Positions 24,250 through 36,800 of a stretch of DNA of 64,000 nucleotides are shown piece by piece; position 1 is the stretch's first letter; the number at the start of each line of letters is the position of its first letter. The position numbers and the translations under genes are program-made. The notes beneath the pieces are model-generated. The model was not told the origin of the DNA and searched no databases. It was given only the letters and a program-made list of their open reading frames with translations. Origin of the DNA: Anas platyrhynchos (taxonomy: Eukaryota; Chordata; Aves; Anseriformes; Anatidae); the NCBI RefSeq assembly GCF_047663525.1, contig NC_092604.1, forward strand, positions 12,449,501 through 12,513,500. The letters are read 5' to 3'.

Positions 24250-27200
24250 GCACTTCTACTTGCATTAACTTTATTTATTACACAAATAAGACATTTACAA
24301 AGCACAACATTAAAAGTATGTAACAAAACAGACATTGGTTTTACAAAAAAGTGCTTACAATTTAGTTTTAATTTTTAAAATAAATATTAGTCTTGACTGT
24401 CCATTCATTTAGAGAATTTTTTAACCATTGTAGCCAAGACATGCATAATTGCAACATGCTACAACAAAATGATTGGCTGATGAAATAAAACCGATGTGTC
24501 TATAGTTGGCATCCTACAGATATATCACTGATAGTAGTGCAGGATTGATTCCCACTCCCCCGTCCCAACTAGTAAGTTGTGTAAGCACCTTTAGCTAGGG
24601 CATTGGGGTTAACCAGCGTGAGCCAAAAGAAAAAAAAAAAAAAAAAGCAATAAAATTGTAAACCATTCCACTTTCAGACCCTCACTATATTTAGTTACCT
24701 TATTAAAATCGAGTGAAAAGCCTTTCACTGCCTATCTTCACCAGATTTTGTCTGCAAAAGTTTTTGTAAATAGCAACTGGAAAAGTTTAATACATGGAGT
24801 CTGCATTGCTGCACCAGGACTTATTTGGCAATTACTGAATAAACGAAGAAAATGAGAATGAGTTTTACTTTTCTTTTCTTTTCTTTTTTTTTAAATCTAC
24901 AGACAGGAGATGAATGCAAATGACCTGAGATAAGGTTTGGTTCAGTGGCAACAGTCAGTGTGAAATATATTGTGAAACAACGTATTGAATAAATTAGAGA
25001 ATTTCTTACATTCTTGGTAGAGTTGAGTATTTTCCATACACATAATTAGCTCTAAAACTGCACAAGCTGAATTGCTTCCAGTTTTTGCAAACAATTTGGG
25101 CTTAATATGAACAGAGCCTGATTTCTGAATTAGCAAAGCTGCTCCTGGCTACTTACGGGGGAGCTGCCCTCGGGCAGGGTCTGTGCGGTGCAGGTCGCTG
25201 TGAGCACAGCGCGGCCGGGGAGAGACCTCCGCGTTACCCTGCCTTTGCATGCTGGTCCCGTCCGTGGTATCAGCTACAAAAACTTTGACATACAGTACAT
25301 TTCACAAGTGGTTCTCTTGGTCAGTGACTAAGCTGATATTTAGCAGATACATAGTTAATAGCCTCCCTTTCACTGCACTGCTGAGACAGAAGATAAATGC
25401 AACAGACCGTTTTCTCCCTCAGCAAAACAGTTGTGGAAATCTCAAGTACTGGGGGATGTCAGGTCAAGTTACAGCCTGAGGTCTCTCCTTCAGCCTTAAA
25501 TTGGACAGCTACCCATTAGTTTATAGCACTAAGTCCACAACTAAACAATCATTCCAATGCGCAAGCACAAACGGAGAAGAAAGTGGGGCCCTGGTGACCC
25601 CGCCGACCACCCCCAGCATCTGAAGGCCGTTTCACGCGGACACAGCACACCACGTACACCCCGCAGCCACCCATGCCGGGAAGCAGCACTCACAGCCAAC
25701 AAAAGGTCTGCCAGTCCTTTCGCTCATCGCTACAGGGAGAAAAGTGACAGGAACGGGAGCAGCTTGTGACCGTTCCTGCCCCACAGAGACACTTTGGAGC
25801 GGTGGTTGCTGCCAGGCCACACGTGCGGGAGTCCCTTGTGGTGGGCCACACGCTGGAAGTGGTTATTGGTGCGTCAGGAGGTGACAATAATACTTTACGG
25901 ACCTAATTTCCTCCCTCCTTCCAAATGCTGTTTTAAAATGGAGGTAGAGCTGCTAGCTGCAGGTAGAATACTGGCCTCACTGTCCGAACACTACCATCAC
26001 TCTCCCTGCTTTACATACATACACACGCAGAGGTTTGTATGTATTTGTTCCAACACGTATCAGCGTGTGCTTGCATTTGGTTATCCCTCAGATCAAGAGA
26101 TCTTGGTGGCCACCTCGGCAGATATCCGTGTCTCCTCACACAAGTCCCTGAGCAGCCCATGGTGACTGTCCAGGGCCACCAGCACCCAGCAGGCCCGGCC
26201 CGGTGCCACCCGCCCGGCTCAGCCACCAAGGGCTGCTGGAGATGGATCTCCCCGAGAGAAAAACACGTGTATCAGTCACGTCACGCACTAACTGTGGCTC
26301 ATGGTAGGCTTTCACATTCTTGGAAATGCCGCGCAGACACCGAGCAGCAAGACAGACCCGTGCGCTCATGTGGAGAGAGGTTTTGTTATCGGCCTGCTCG
26401 TGGCTTGGTGCAAGCTGAGAAGGGCTGGCAAACGCTAGCTGTTTACTTTTGTTCTTACGGTCAATGAAGTATCATTTCAGAGGCTTTTTCCTGATTTGGG
26501 GCCAGAGGACCGAGTACTTCCTTTGTTGTTGCAGTGAGCCTGCCTCTGAGGGTGAGCCCCGCATCGCCCGCTCCTCTGTGAGCAGCCGGCTGGGGCTGCA
26601 CCTCCATCCCAGCCATGGCAGAAGCAACGGTCGTGCTCCAGGAGGGGGGAACAAGGCAAGGGCAGAGGTAATCGGGCGCTGCCAGACAAAGGAATACACC
26701 TTCACCTTGCTGCCACTCAGCCAGGACTGCTCCTGCCGGCCTTACTGCCGGCTGCACCTCCCTGCCTGCCCCTGGGTTCCTCCCCTGCTGCTCTCAGCAA
26801 GCACTGAGCATGGCACTGGGTCCCTCTCCTGGGGCCCGTACCAGGGCAAGACTTTTCTACGCATTTACGATCAGATTCCTTTAAGGATTCCCCAGGCCCA
26901 GTGTATGGAGTGCCTAAGTTTTGTGTAGGTACACTTTGAAATCACCCATTTGTGATCCAACATGACTCCACGGAAATAAAGTAGCTTGTTAATAAAAAAT
27001 GAGACTAATAATAAAAACAACAATGAAAGATTTGGCAGATGGCTGTGAGAGGAGAGAGATATTCAGTGCTCTGAGAACAAGTCAGCAATCAAAACCTTCA
27101 GAGTGCTAAACCTGGCTCTGCCACCAACCCCCACCGCTCCTTTCGGTTCAGGACATCTCCGTTTCCCCCCCTACAAAATGAGGGGGGGAAACACTAAGGT

Positions 27201-27875
27201 TTACTTACCTTACAGAGTGATCAAAGGACATGTGATTCTAAAGCACTTTGAGGAGGAAGGAAAACTGCCTATTTCCAGCTGGCATCATGTTTTCCACTTA
27301 GTGGAGCCGCAGCTACCTGCGGCTTTGGCTCAGGAGTCCTGTGTGTATATTGAGTTGCTGAGCCAAAGAGCCCATTTCGGATTTCACACATGCAAGTGTA
27401 AATAAGGAGGGACGTCCGGGAACCAACACTGCTTCACTGGTGCAAAAAGAGAATCAGGCCAAACCACGTAAATTCCTCCTTTCTCTATATTCATAGGTGA
27501 TCATCGAACCCCCTGTGACTCAGCGTGAACTGATCTGTTCATATTCCCGTGACTGGGGAGCAGGATTTGTAAGCACAGCAGAGTCACTAATTTTGGCTGT
27601 GTCTGGCATTGCCTTGGAGAGACTCACTGTCATTCTACAAGTCCACAAGAAACAAGTGAAAAATGCAACTCTGCACTCGACACACACATACACAGAGTGT
27701 TGCTGGAGAAATAATAGTGGATGTTAGATGCTGGTCAATGGGAACAACTGAGAGTGCTGGATCTGAGTTTCTCCTGCATGACTGAGAACAGTTGCCTCGG
27801 GCTGGACGCTGTTTCAGCGACTGAGGGGCAGTGGTGCTGGTAGCGCCGTGGGCAGATGAGGAAGAGCTCGCGCAG
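24250..27875 (-). other. Candidate long 3' UTR of LHX6
   Basis: From the LHX6 stop at 27876 down to 24279 I see no canonical AATAAA on the minus strand. At 24279-24270 there is AATAAATAAA preceded by AT-rich sequence typical of an mRNA end. That would give a 3' UTR of about 3.6 kb. An A17 run lies at 24630-24646 and a TTTTC-type tract at 24867-24892 (plus strand). Without RNA data the end is uncertain. Confidence 0.45.
24270..24279 (-). terminator. Candidate LHX6 poly(A) signal (AATAAATAAA)
   Basis: Two overlapping AATAAA hexamers lie on the minus strand, the first canonical signal downstream of the LHX6 stop. The site faces the candidate MORN5 signal at 24146-24151 about 120 bp away, in tail-to-tail arrangement. 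Confidence 0.5.
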
Positions 27876-27896
27876 TCAGTACTGAAAGAGGATGAC
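27876..27896 (-). CDS. LHX6: LHX6 coding exon 9 (last, 6 codons plus stop)
   Basis: After a CCCACTAG acceptor the exon reads GTC ATC CTC TTT CAG TAC TGA, VILFQY and stop, exactly the human LHX6 C-terminus. It joins in phase 0 to GEK at the end of exon 8. It is far too short for an open-frame scan and was found by searching for the missing tail. Confidence 0.92.
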   Translation of the reverse strand, partial: VILFQY

Positions 27897-30800
27897 CTAG
27901 TGGGAGAAACGTGAACCAAGCGTTAGCCACTTCCACAGACAAACGGCCCTCACCACGGAAATGGGCTCTCAGGGAACAGCCAGGCAGCACACACACCCAG
28001 CCAAAAGAGAGGGCAGTGACTTCCCCGTGGGACAAACTCCTTCTGGAGCCAGTCTTGCCCCTGAACTCCACAGACCAGAGCTCACAGGGAAGGCAGCACA
28101 CAGCATAACAAGTGGGAGGTAAAGGGAGCACAGCAGTGCACCCCTAAGGGAGTCACCAGCTCCCTGTTAGCCTGCAGAACTGCACTGCACGGCGCAGCAC
28201 AGCCAGTTTGCTTTGTATCTTGTTTGCTCTCTGAGCAAATCTCACAGTCTATGAGGAAAAAGATGCTGCTTTAGGTTTCCAGAACTGAGCACAGCAGGAA
28301 TTGTTTGGAAAAGGAACTGGTCTGGGGGGCAGCCCCACGTCCTGAGAACCCAGCCCTGCAACATCCACAAGTAACTGCACTGAAGTCACAGCAGCCAGTT
28401 GCTGCTGGGGACTTTCTTTGAAGGACAGCGTCAGGATGGAGTAATATTTTCTGAAAACTCTCCAGTTTTCTGTGTAGATATCAAGATAAAATGCTATCAT
28501 TTTGACCAAAAAAATAACTTTGCTGTGCCCCTGCTTGCATTTATTGAAGCAGAGCTCAATAATCTCTGGTTGCTGCACTGAATAGAGAAAGATTTGGAAA
28601 GAGATGCTGAGAGCTTCTAAAAGTAAAGATGAAAGCTACAACAGTAAGAGTTGCCAAAGGCTCAGTATAGTATTTCCTCAAAATGAAGTCACTTAAATTG
28701 GGATCCTAAATAAAATCCTGAGCCGAGGCATGTATACATCATTTCAGGAGCCTTGTCCCAAAAATGAGCTCTATGTTAGAATGGGCAGATACTGAAGTAC
28801 TGACAAGAAAAAAAATCTATACGCAATATTGTTTCTTAGCCAGGCATTGTGAAATAACATTCCTATTTAAGATATGATGATGGCCAGTTGTTGTTCTTTA
28901 AGCAATACTGGAATCCCCAAGAAATGAATCCTTCTTATTAGCTCATGGAGAGCTGGAAGTCAGAACGTGGCGCAGGTCCTGCCCGTGCAGTCACTAGCAG
29001 ACCAAGCGTGCTGACAGCGGGGCAGCAGAGCAGGGAAAGAAGCGAGTGACCACAGGGAAGGGAGAAACCAGAAACACAGGAGCTAAGGCAGGGGGAGGTT
29101 GGAGACTTGAGTGGCTCCAGGCAGAGCATCCCACCCAGCACATCACCAGGAGGGGAACTTAGTGCAGAACAACTCGGTGCCATGTACCAACAGCTGGTAC
29201 ATCAGTCTAGGGCCACCAGAATGAAGCAAACACCATGAGCAGCTGGCAGCTGCTATAGATCACAGCCAAGCAGCCCTGCTGGCACGAGCAGGCAGTGGCA
29301 ACGACATTACACAAGCAGCAGTTTGGCCCCGAAGACTGAAACAAAGAGTACAATTACCTTCTCACCCCTATTAGATAGTGGTCCTTCCATGTCTGCTTTG
29401 AGGTGCACTGGTGGAGCAGTGTAGGGAAGTCTACAGTGCACTTGTCCACACTGTACCTGACCTGTGGATGAGAAGAGGCTTCAGCCCCGTTACTGCCAAC
29501 AACACAAGCCCTGCGAGCGGCACGGCCGGGCTCCTGGCAGGGAGCACCCGGGGACACGCACCGAGGAGCCACTTCTGGTGCAGGTGGGGGTGGGGAGAAA
29601 CCTCACGGGTTGCACAGAGCCCAGAGACTCCATCCTGGTGACCCTTCCCACCCCAACAACACTGTCCTACTCGCAAACACTCCATCAGCAACCAGCAGTT
29701 ATTAGGAAAAGCTCCTCTGACCTTGTGCAGGGGAGTACGAGCTCCACAGGACGCACCCACGCTGCTCTCCATGACAAAGGGAACCCAAGGAAGGCTGAGG
29801 GCCCTAAAGCCAAGCCAAGGCAGGGACCTTCATGGGACCAAACTGTTCAGCCCCTCCCCGGCCCCGCACTCACTCTCTATGTATCCGTGCAGCGTCACCA
29901 TCCGGGCCCGCTCCGGGCTGCTGAAGGGCGAGTAGTGGATGTCCTCGGGGAGCGAGGAGGGGATGCGGGACGGGGGGGCCCCCGAGGGCGGCACCGTGTG
30001 CTGGGGCGTGTGTTTTTTATGGCGGGCTCTGCAGTTTTGAAACCAAACCTGAAAGGAAAGCAGCAGACACTGAGTGAAGAGGGAATTGGGCTGAGCTGCG
30101 GTCGCTCACAAAGACCCTATGAGAGCTAACTCCGCGGGGTATTTACAAAAAGGCATCGCATTTGGAGATCTCCGTGCTGAAACACCTTGTTAGCGTCCGC
30201 TGCCTCCCACTGCTTTTTTTCTGCGCTCGCTGGAGGAAGACTTTTGTCTCCAGAAAGCACAGACAATAGCATGCCTGAAGTGGCACCATTACGGTTAATT
30301 TGGCGTGGTCAGAACCAATACCACTCTTCAGTAAGGCAATGAAAACTTTCGTGCTTGGCGCAGGAGTCGCTGGGTGAAATGCCATGACCGGGCTGTGCAG
30401 GAGCTCTCGCTAAGTATCACACCGCTCCCTTCCGCGCTGACAGCACATCCGCAGCGAGCTGCGTCTGCGACCGTAGGCATGACGAAAATAATTCAATCTC
30501 TTGTGGTTATTGTGTCCAGAAACCACATCAGCAGCACAATGAAGCTGAGAAATGAAGGTACGACAGGAGACAGCCCTACTGCATCTACCAGCAGGCAGGA
30601 GCCTTCTGACCGTATCTCACTGCTCTTAATTAAAGGAATAGTTAGGGGGCTACACCCTAGAACTAAAACATACACAGAGGCTTTTTCCATCCTAACGTGG
30701 TGTTTTCTTTCTTATGCTTTAATTTCTGAAGGATAATTGGGAGTAGAAACCTTCCACAAGTCACAGCGAAGATCAGCGCCCTGAGGCCACGCACACTGGA

Positions 30801-33800
30801 CCATGCGAAGGAAACAGTCACAAGCGTTTGACAAATTGTTTCCTGCTCGAAGCACCTTTAAAAAATACCCACATAAAAAACAGCCCAGCGTGCAGACCAG
30901 TTGATCTTTCTCTAAATGAAGAGTCTCAATAACCGAGGCTCGAGCCAGATTTTCACGCGCAAGAAATTTAAATGCGTCTTTGGCAAAACAATTCCTGGAT
31001 GAAAGCTCCAAGTTTATTTTAATCACTCGTGCTCTCATTGTATGCAGAAAGTGTCAGCAGCACGCTGAAGTGAGGAGCACGAATGTGGCTGAGGGCACGG
31101 CTGCAGTGGCTGCAGGAGTGCCAGAGGTACTGTTTTCCTCCCAGCCCCTGTCACAGCTCTCCCATCCCTCACACACGGCACAGGGACAGGGACGTTGCTG
31201 CCCTCCTTTCTGCTGAAACTTCCCAACACCAATGGTGCAGCCTCGCAGGACCAGCACCTCGCTGCTGGGGAAGCACCGGTCCTGCCTGCGCCCAGGTCAG
31301 TGACAGAGTGCTGCAGCCAGTGCCTTAGGGGCAGCTCCCTACCCCATAATTTGTTTGGATTGGCCAGAGCTGTGTTTTTTTTTCATTGCATTAAAAAGAG
31401 AAAAAAAAATACTGAAAATCAGAGTGAGAAAGGGCAAGGACGGTGCTGGCATCGCGAACAATGCACCCAGAAGAGAGCACGAAGCTGCTGGATGCAGCAA
31501 GCCCGGCGGCCAGCAAGGGAACAAGGGGCTAGGGGGACATTCATCCCATTTAGCACCAGTGTCCCCATCACACAGGGTCACCAGTGCCCCCCCTCTGCCC
31601 CTTTCTCCATCCACCGTGGGGGTGCTGGTGCCCGCACCTCACCTCTACCCCACATCCCGCGCACTCGCCCCACGGCTGCCCCTACCTGAATGACTCTCCG
31701 ACTCAGCCCCGTCATGTCTGCGAGTTTCTGAAGCGTTTGTGCGTCGGGGTTGTTGTCCTGAGCAAACTGTGCCTGCATGACCTGGCGGGCGGCGAGCAGA
31801 GGGGTGAGGGTGAGGCCGGGCACCGCGGGCCCCCCCAGCCCCCGGCCCAGCCCCGCTACCTGCAGCTGCTCGGCGGTGAAGGAGGTGCGCGCCCTCTTGG
31901 CCGGCTTCGGCTGGCTGTCCTGCTCCGAGGGCACGGCCCCCTCCAGCGTGATCCCGTTGCCTGTGGAGAGAAGCCCAGAGTGCTGCAGTCAGCGCTGGGG
32001 GAGCAGAATAACAGCCGTGCACCTCCCAGCACACGTGCGGCGTCCTCCCTGCCCTGCCCTGCCCAGGGACATCACGGCACGGGGCAGTGGCACCAACCCA
32101 GAGAGGGACCACTGAGCCTCTCTGTCCCCAAGTGGTAATGCTGCCCCTGATGAGTTTGGAAAAAACAGCAGTTTTGTGGAAGAGCTGGGGAATGAGGGAT
32201 GGGGAAAGGACAGAGGGAAGATGGACGTTGTGGGGTGTAAAGGAAGGCACTGATGTCCTCGGGTCGTGGCACCACCAGGCTGCGCCCCCCCACGAGCAGC
32301 TCAGAAGAGGATCCTGTGTGCTGCTGAGCACCCCGACACCCACGCTGTGCCCCGTGGCCCTGTCTCCACTGCAACACTGCCTCCATCACCCATCCCATTC
32401 ACTCTGAGTGTGACTGAATGGGCTTTTCCCCTGACCATGTCCAGGGCCCCACGGCAGCGGTGCCGGTGACCTTGCTCCGCATGCTGCCACCACCCCAAGC
32501 AGCAGCCACACAGCAGGAGGACACACTGGGACAGGGACTGTCCCCCACTGCCCAAATAGGGCCTCGGGGCGAGCCTGGCGCCACTCACACAGCCACAGAG
32601 CCAGTGGGGGGACAGCCAGGGCCAGGACCCCCACCCTGCTCTGGGGACCCCACCGGAGCCCGCGTCCTGCCCGGAGGAGTGATGGATGAGGGAGGGTGCC
32701 TGCGCAGGGCTGGCGCTCGCCCCGCTCCCAGGATGTGCCTGCACACCACGACGTTTGCTCTGCAAGCTGGACCGGGCTGTGATTGTCTTGGCTTGAGTTG
32801 AAGGACTTTCTCATATAGTTTGACTTGTTCTTTTAGGATGATGAATGGGACTCTGACTTCAGCAACATCTGTTTATTTTTCTTGTGTGTAAAACCTCATG
32901 TGCTGAAGAAATTGCTGGGTAATTACTGGAGGGGGAAAAAAAAGTGTGGCCCTCTAACTCTGCAGCAACACTGCTCTCCAGAGCCTCCCCATCCCCTCCT
33001 GCAGCCCAGGGGCACTGCGCTCGAAGCCGGGCACCTGCCCGAGGACACTCGCCCTGTGCCCCAGCTCCGCAGGGCTCCCCAGCACCGGCAGGGACCCCCC
33101 TGCAGTGCAAACCAAGCCCCCAGCCAGGACCAGGGCACTGCAGGGCCCTGGAGCCAGACCCGGCCATGGTCACAGCCTGGCCCCACGCTCCCCCCGGACC
33201 CGCAGCCTCTCCCCATCACCCCCCGTGCCCGGCCTCAGCCCCGCGCCCCCACAGCCAGCCGACCACCGGCCCCACGGCTGGGACCCTCCCAGCCCGACAG
33301 GGCACGCTGTTTCCATTCTCTTACTCAAAGGCTGTAAACAGAAACACTGATTATTTTCGTGTCAGGTTGTTAATAGCTTCCACATGCTGCACGGGCTGGG
33401 ACGCGGCGTTTGCCTCCCCATGCCCATGAAGCACTAGCAAGGGGCAGCACGGGCAGGAGCCATGCTCCCAGGTGGGCAATGCCCCAGCACAGCCCCACGG
33501 GGTCCCTGGGCATTTCTCTCAGCATTTCCATGGCCACATAATAAAAGCAAGCAGCCCTGCCACAACCCTCACTCGTCTCCTCACCACAGACATGAGCATG
33601 GGAGGGAGCCGGAGGTGGCTGCAGCCCGAGCACGTGGGGCAGGACCTGGCCAGGCTCCCTCCTGGCCCAGCCCGGTGGTAACGTGGCACGATGTGGCCTC
33701 GCAAACCTTCCAAAGCTGTTTCTCTCCTCCAAGCACCCTCTGGGCCAGCACTGGGGCCAGGCTGCACTGGAGGAACCGCAGCGCTGCGTGACCTGGTGGC

Positions 33801-36800
33801 ACCAGCCCAGTGCTGTGGGAGCGGGACTTGGGTGGGACCAGGAGGCCATTGGTGACGTGCCACAGCAGGGACAGCAGCACGCAGCTCTGAGAAACCCATC
33901 CCAGGGCCGGTGGAAAAAGACAGGAACAGGCTATCTGCCTGCCAGGTTCCCCACCTTCTAGGTTTATGACTCACGGCCTCAAAATCCCTGCGGTTTTCTG
34001 ACTCTCCGCACGCGGCAGCAAGGCCAGGCGGTGCGGTGGGAGCAGGACCAGGGGCTGTGCCCAGCATTGCCCTCAGCACACGGCTCTGCCACCAGCAGCG
34101 CCAGCCCATCGCACCCACGTGCACCCCAGGGCAGCAGCAGCCTCTGGGCAGGCACCGTCCCACTCTCCACATGCCCCCAGCAGCAGCGGGACCGGCCCCG
34201 ACACCTCACCACGACGGCGATGTCCCCGCGCCGAGGGCTGCACCGCGGCTCCGTACCGTTTTCCGCCGCTCGCTTGAGGTTCTCTATCATGGTGTCGTAG
34301 TGGATCCGGCACAGCACCTTCTCCTCCACCAAGCCGAACTCCTCGCCGGTGGAGAGCTGCCGCTTGCAGGAGAAGCAGGCGAAGCAGGCGAGGTGGTAGG
34401 CGTTGCCCCGCGCCCGCCGCACCCAGTCGCTGGCGTAGATCTGCCTGCCGCAGCGGGCGCACTTGGTACCAAACCGGCTGCGGGAGGAGAGGAGACAGGG
34501 TGAGGGCGGGCAGCCCCCGCCGCCCCATTGCCCACCCCAACCAGCCCCAACCCCACAAAGCCCATGCGGGGAAGGGGCTGCGGGGAAACCGCCCCCCGGG
34601 GGCTACCGCGGGCAGGGGGCCCAGCGCGGCCCCGCAGCTCCAGGCGCGGCCGCGGGGCTGAGCCGTGCGAGTGAGCGCTGAGGTCACGCAGTGCAATGAA
34701 TCAGCCTCCAAGTTCGTGGGCTTTTTATTTTGATAACAGGCAGTGTGACACTCAGATGGAAATTTTGTTAGAGCCGTTTTTCCCCCATTGCAATAAATCA
34801 AAACATGTGTTTTCTCCTCACACACACAGACGTATGCATCTGCTTTTTCCTCCTACGAGGAGGTCTCCTCGCGGCGAGAAGATGATGATCGCGCTCGAGT
34901 TATTTATGCTAGGAAGTATTTCAGTGAAATGAAAAGGTAACGAGGCCGCCGCATCCCCACACGCCGGGGGGGCCGTGCCTCGGCGCACGCTTCTGAGCGC
35001 CCCGCTGCCGGCAGCTCCACCAGGCCACCGCTCCTGCACCGAGCCCAGGCGGTGCCACCACAGCACGGGCACGGCCTCCACTAACGCGGGTGGGTTTTCA
35101 CATTTTAGTTTTACTAAAACCGCTTAAAAAAAAATACACGCAATGAGCAGTAAGCAGCAGGGAGAGAGCAGCGTCTCCTCCAGCTCCGCAGGGCTGGTGC
35201 TGGCCCCGACGCAGCCCTGCTCACAGTCACCACGTCGTGGGGCTCGCACCCGGCCCCGCGCTCCTCGTCCCCATCCCCGCCGGGAAGCAGCAGCCGCTGC
35301 CATCCCCTGCCCGAACAGCCCGAGCATTTCCTGCATCGCAGGCAGGGAACACGGAGGGGACTGCACCAAGGGCACCTCTCGCTGCAGCGCCCCGAGGCTG
35401 CGGAGCTGGGCAGGTGGCAGCGACCGCAACCGCTCCGGGCACCCTGAGACAGCCCCAGGTGGGAGCACGCCGCAGCCTCGTGTGCCACGGCTGAGCCGTC
35501 CCTGAGCTGCCACCCCTCCGTGACCCTGGGGAGATGCTGCAAGACCATCCTGTACCGAGTCGCTAACTGCACGACTGTTTGGGAGGAAGAGAAAGGTTTA
35601 AATTTTTCAGCCTGACCATAGCTGACCAAAAAAAAAAAAACAACAAAAAAACGAAACCCAACCAACAAAAAAAAAAGGCTGCTTTAGAGAGGACATTTCT
35701 GTGCTGAAATTATACAGAGACTTAGCTAAGAGACTTCGCTAATTTACTTCAGATGGGAACATTGTAAACTGACTTTGTGCCAGCTCGTTTATATAAACGC
35801 ACAAACAAAAGAACTGTATTAATTTTTTATTTAGAAGTAAAGATTGTTCCTGTAAGTTGAATTACTTTGAACAATGTGCTATATAAACAGTCGTATTTGC
35901 TGAACGCTATCAAATAAGGGGGCAGGCTTAAACGAGCTAATAGCACGTGGTAATCGCCTCTCCCCGGTTCAATCGCTCCCTGCTCCGGAGCAGGCCAAGC
36001 TGCGCGCTGGGACGGGCACGGCCCGGGAAGACCACGCGTCCCCACGCGTCCCCACGCAGGCTGGGATCCACGGGGACACCCGGGTGGCTCAGACCTGCAG
36101 CACGGTGTCCCCGTGGCCAGGCAGGGTCCCTGGCCAGTGGCAGTTCCTGGCAGAGGCCCCACGCAGACCCCGTGGTCCCGCAGGGGGACACGGGCACGGG
36201 GCCGTGCCGGAGGCAGCGCCGGCAGCCACCGATGCTGCACCCGCAGCTCTCACCCCAGCGCCTGCTTCCAGCACTGGCTGCAGCTGGCGGGTTTTGATGG
36301 AAACCAAACCAAGCCAGGGCCGTGCAGAGGCACCCGCTGTCACCCAGCAGGGGCTGTCACCACAGGGACATCACCACCCGTGGGGAGAGAAACCGCCCTG
36401 ACCCATCGCTATGGGAAATGGTGTTTCAAAAATAAATCTAAATTCAATCCACTGAGCCTGTTCCTGCCACGGGCAGCGAGAGCCCAGGGAGCCCTGAGCA
36501 CGCAGCAGCTGAGGGGCACCAAGTGAGGGGCTTCTGGGGTCCTGCTGCCCGCATGGCACAGAGGGGACAAGGATGGAGCCACGCTGCAGCAGGAGACACA
36601 GAGCTGAAGGCTTTCTCCAAGCCCAGGTGGTTTCTCTGATGGCAAAGCTCAGCTCCGCAGCCTGGCCCATGCACCACAGCTCGGGCCAGGGCATCGCCAA
36701 CACCGGCTGGATCCACAGCTCCAGCCCCACATGCGGTTTGTGGTGGGTGAGCAGATGCTGCCAGCTCTCCGCACCCCCACCGGGAGATAGAAAGCAGCAG

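Noticed and set aside
25140..25160. Minus-strand GTAAGT donor-like site in the LHX6 3' UTR region
   Set aside because: A single hexamer match without a coding exon before it or a clear partner acceptor is expected by chance.
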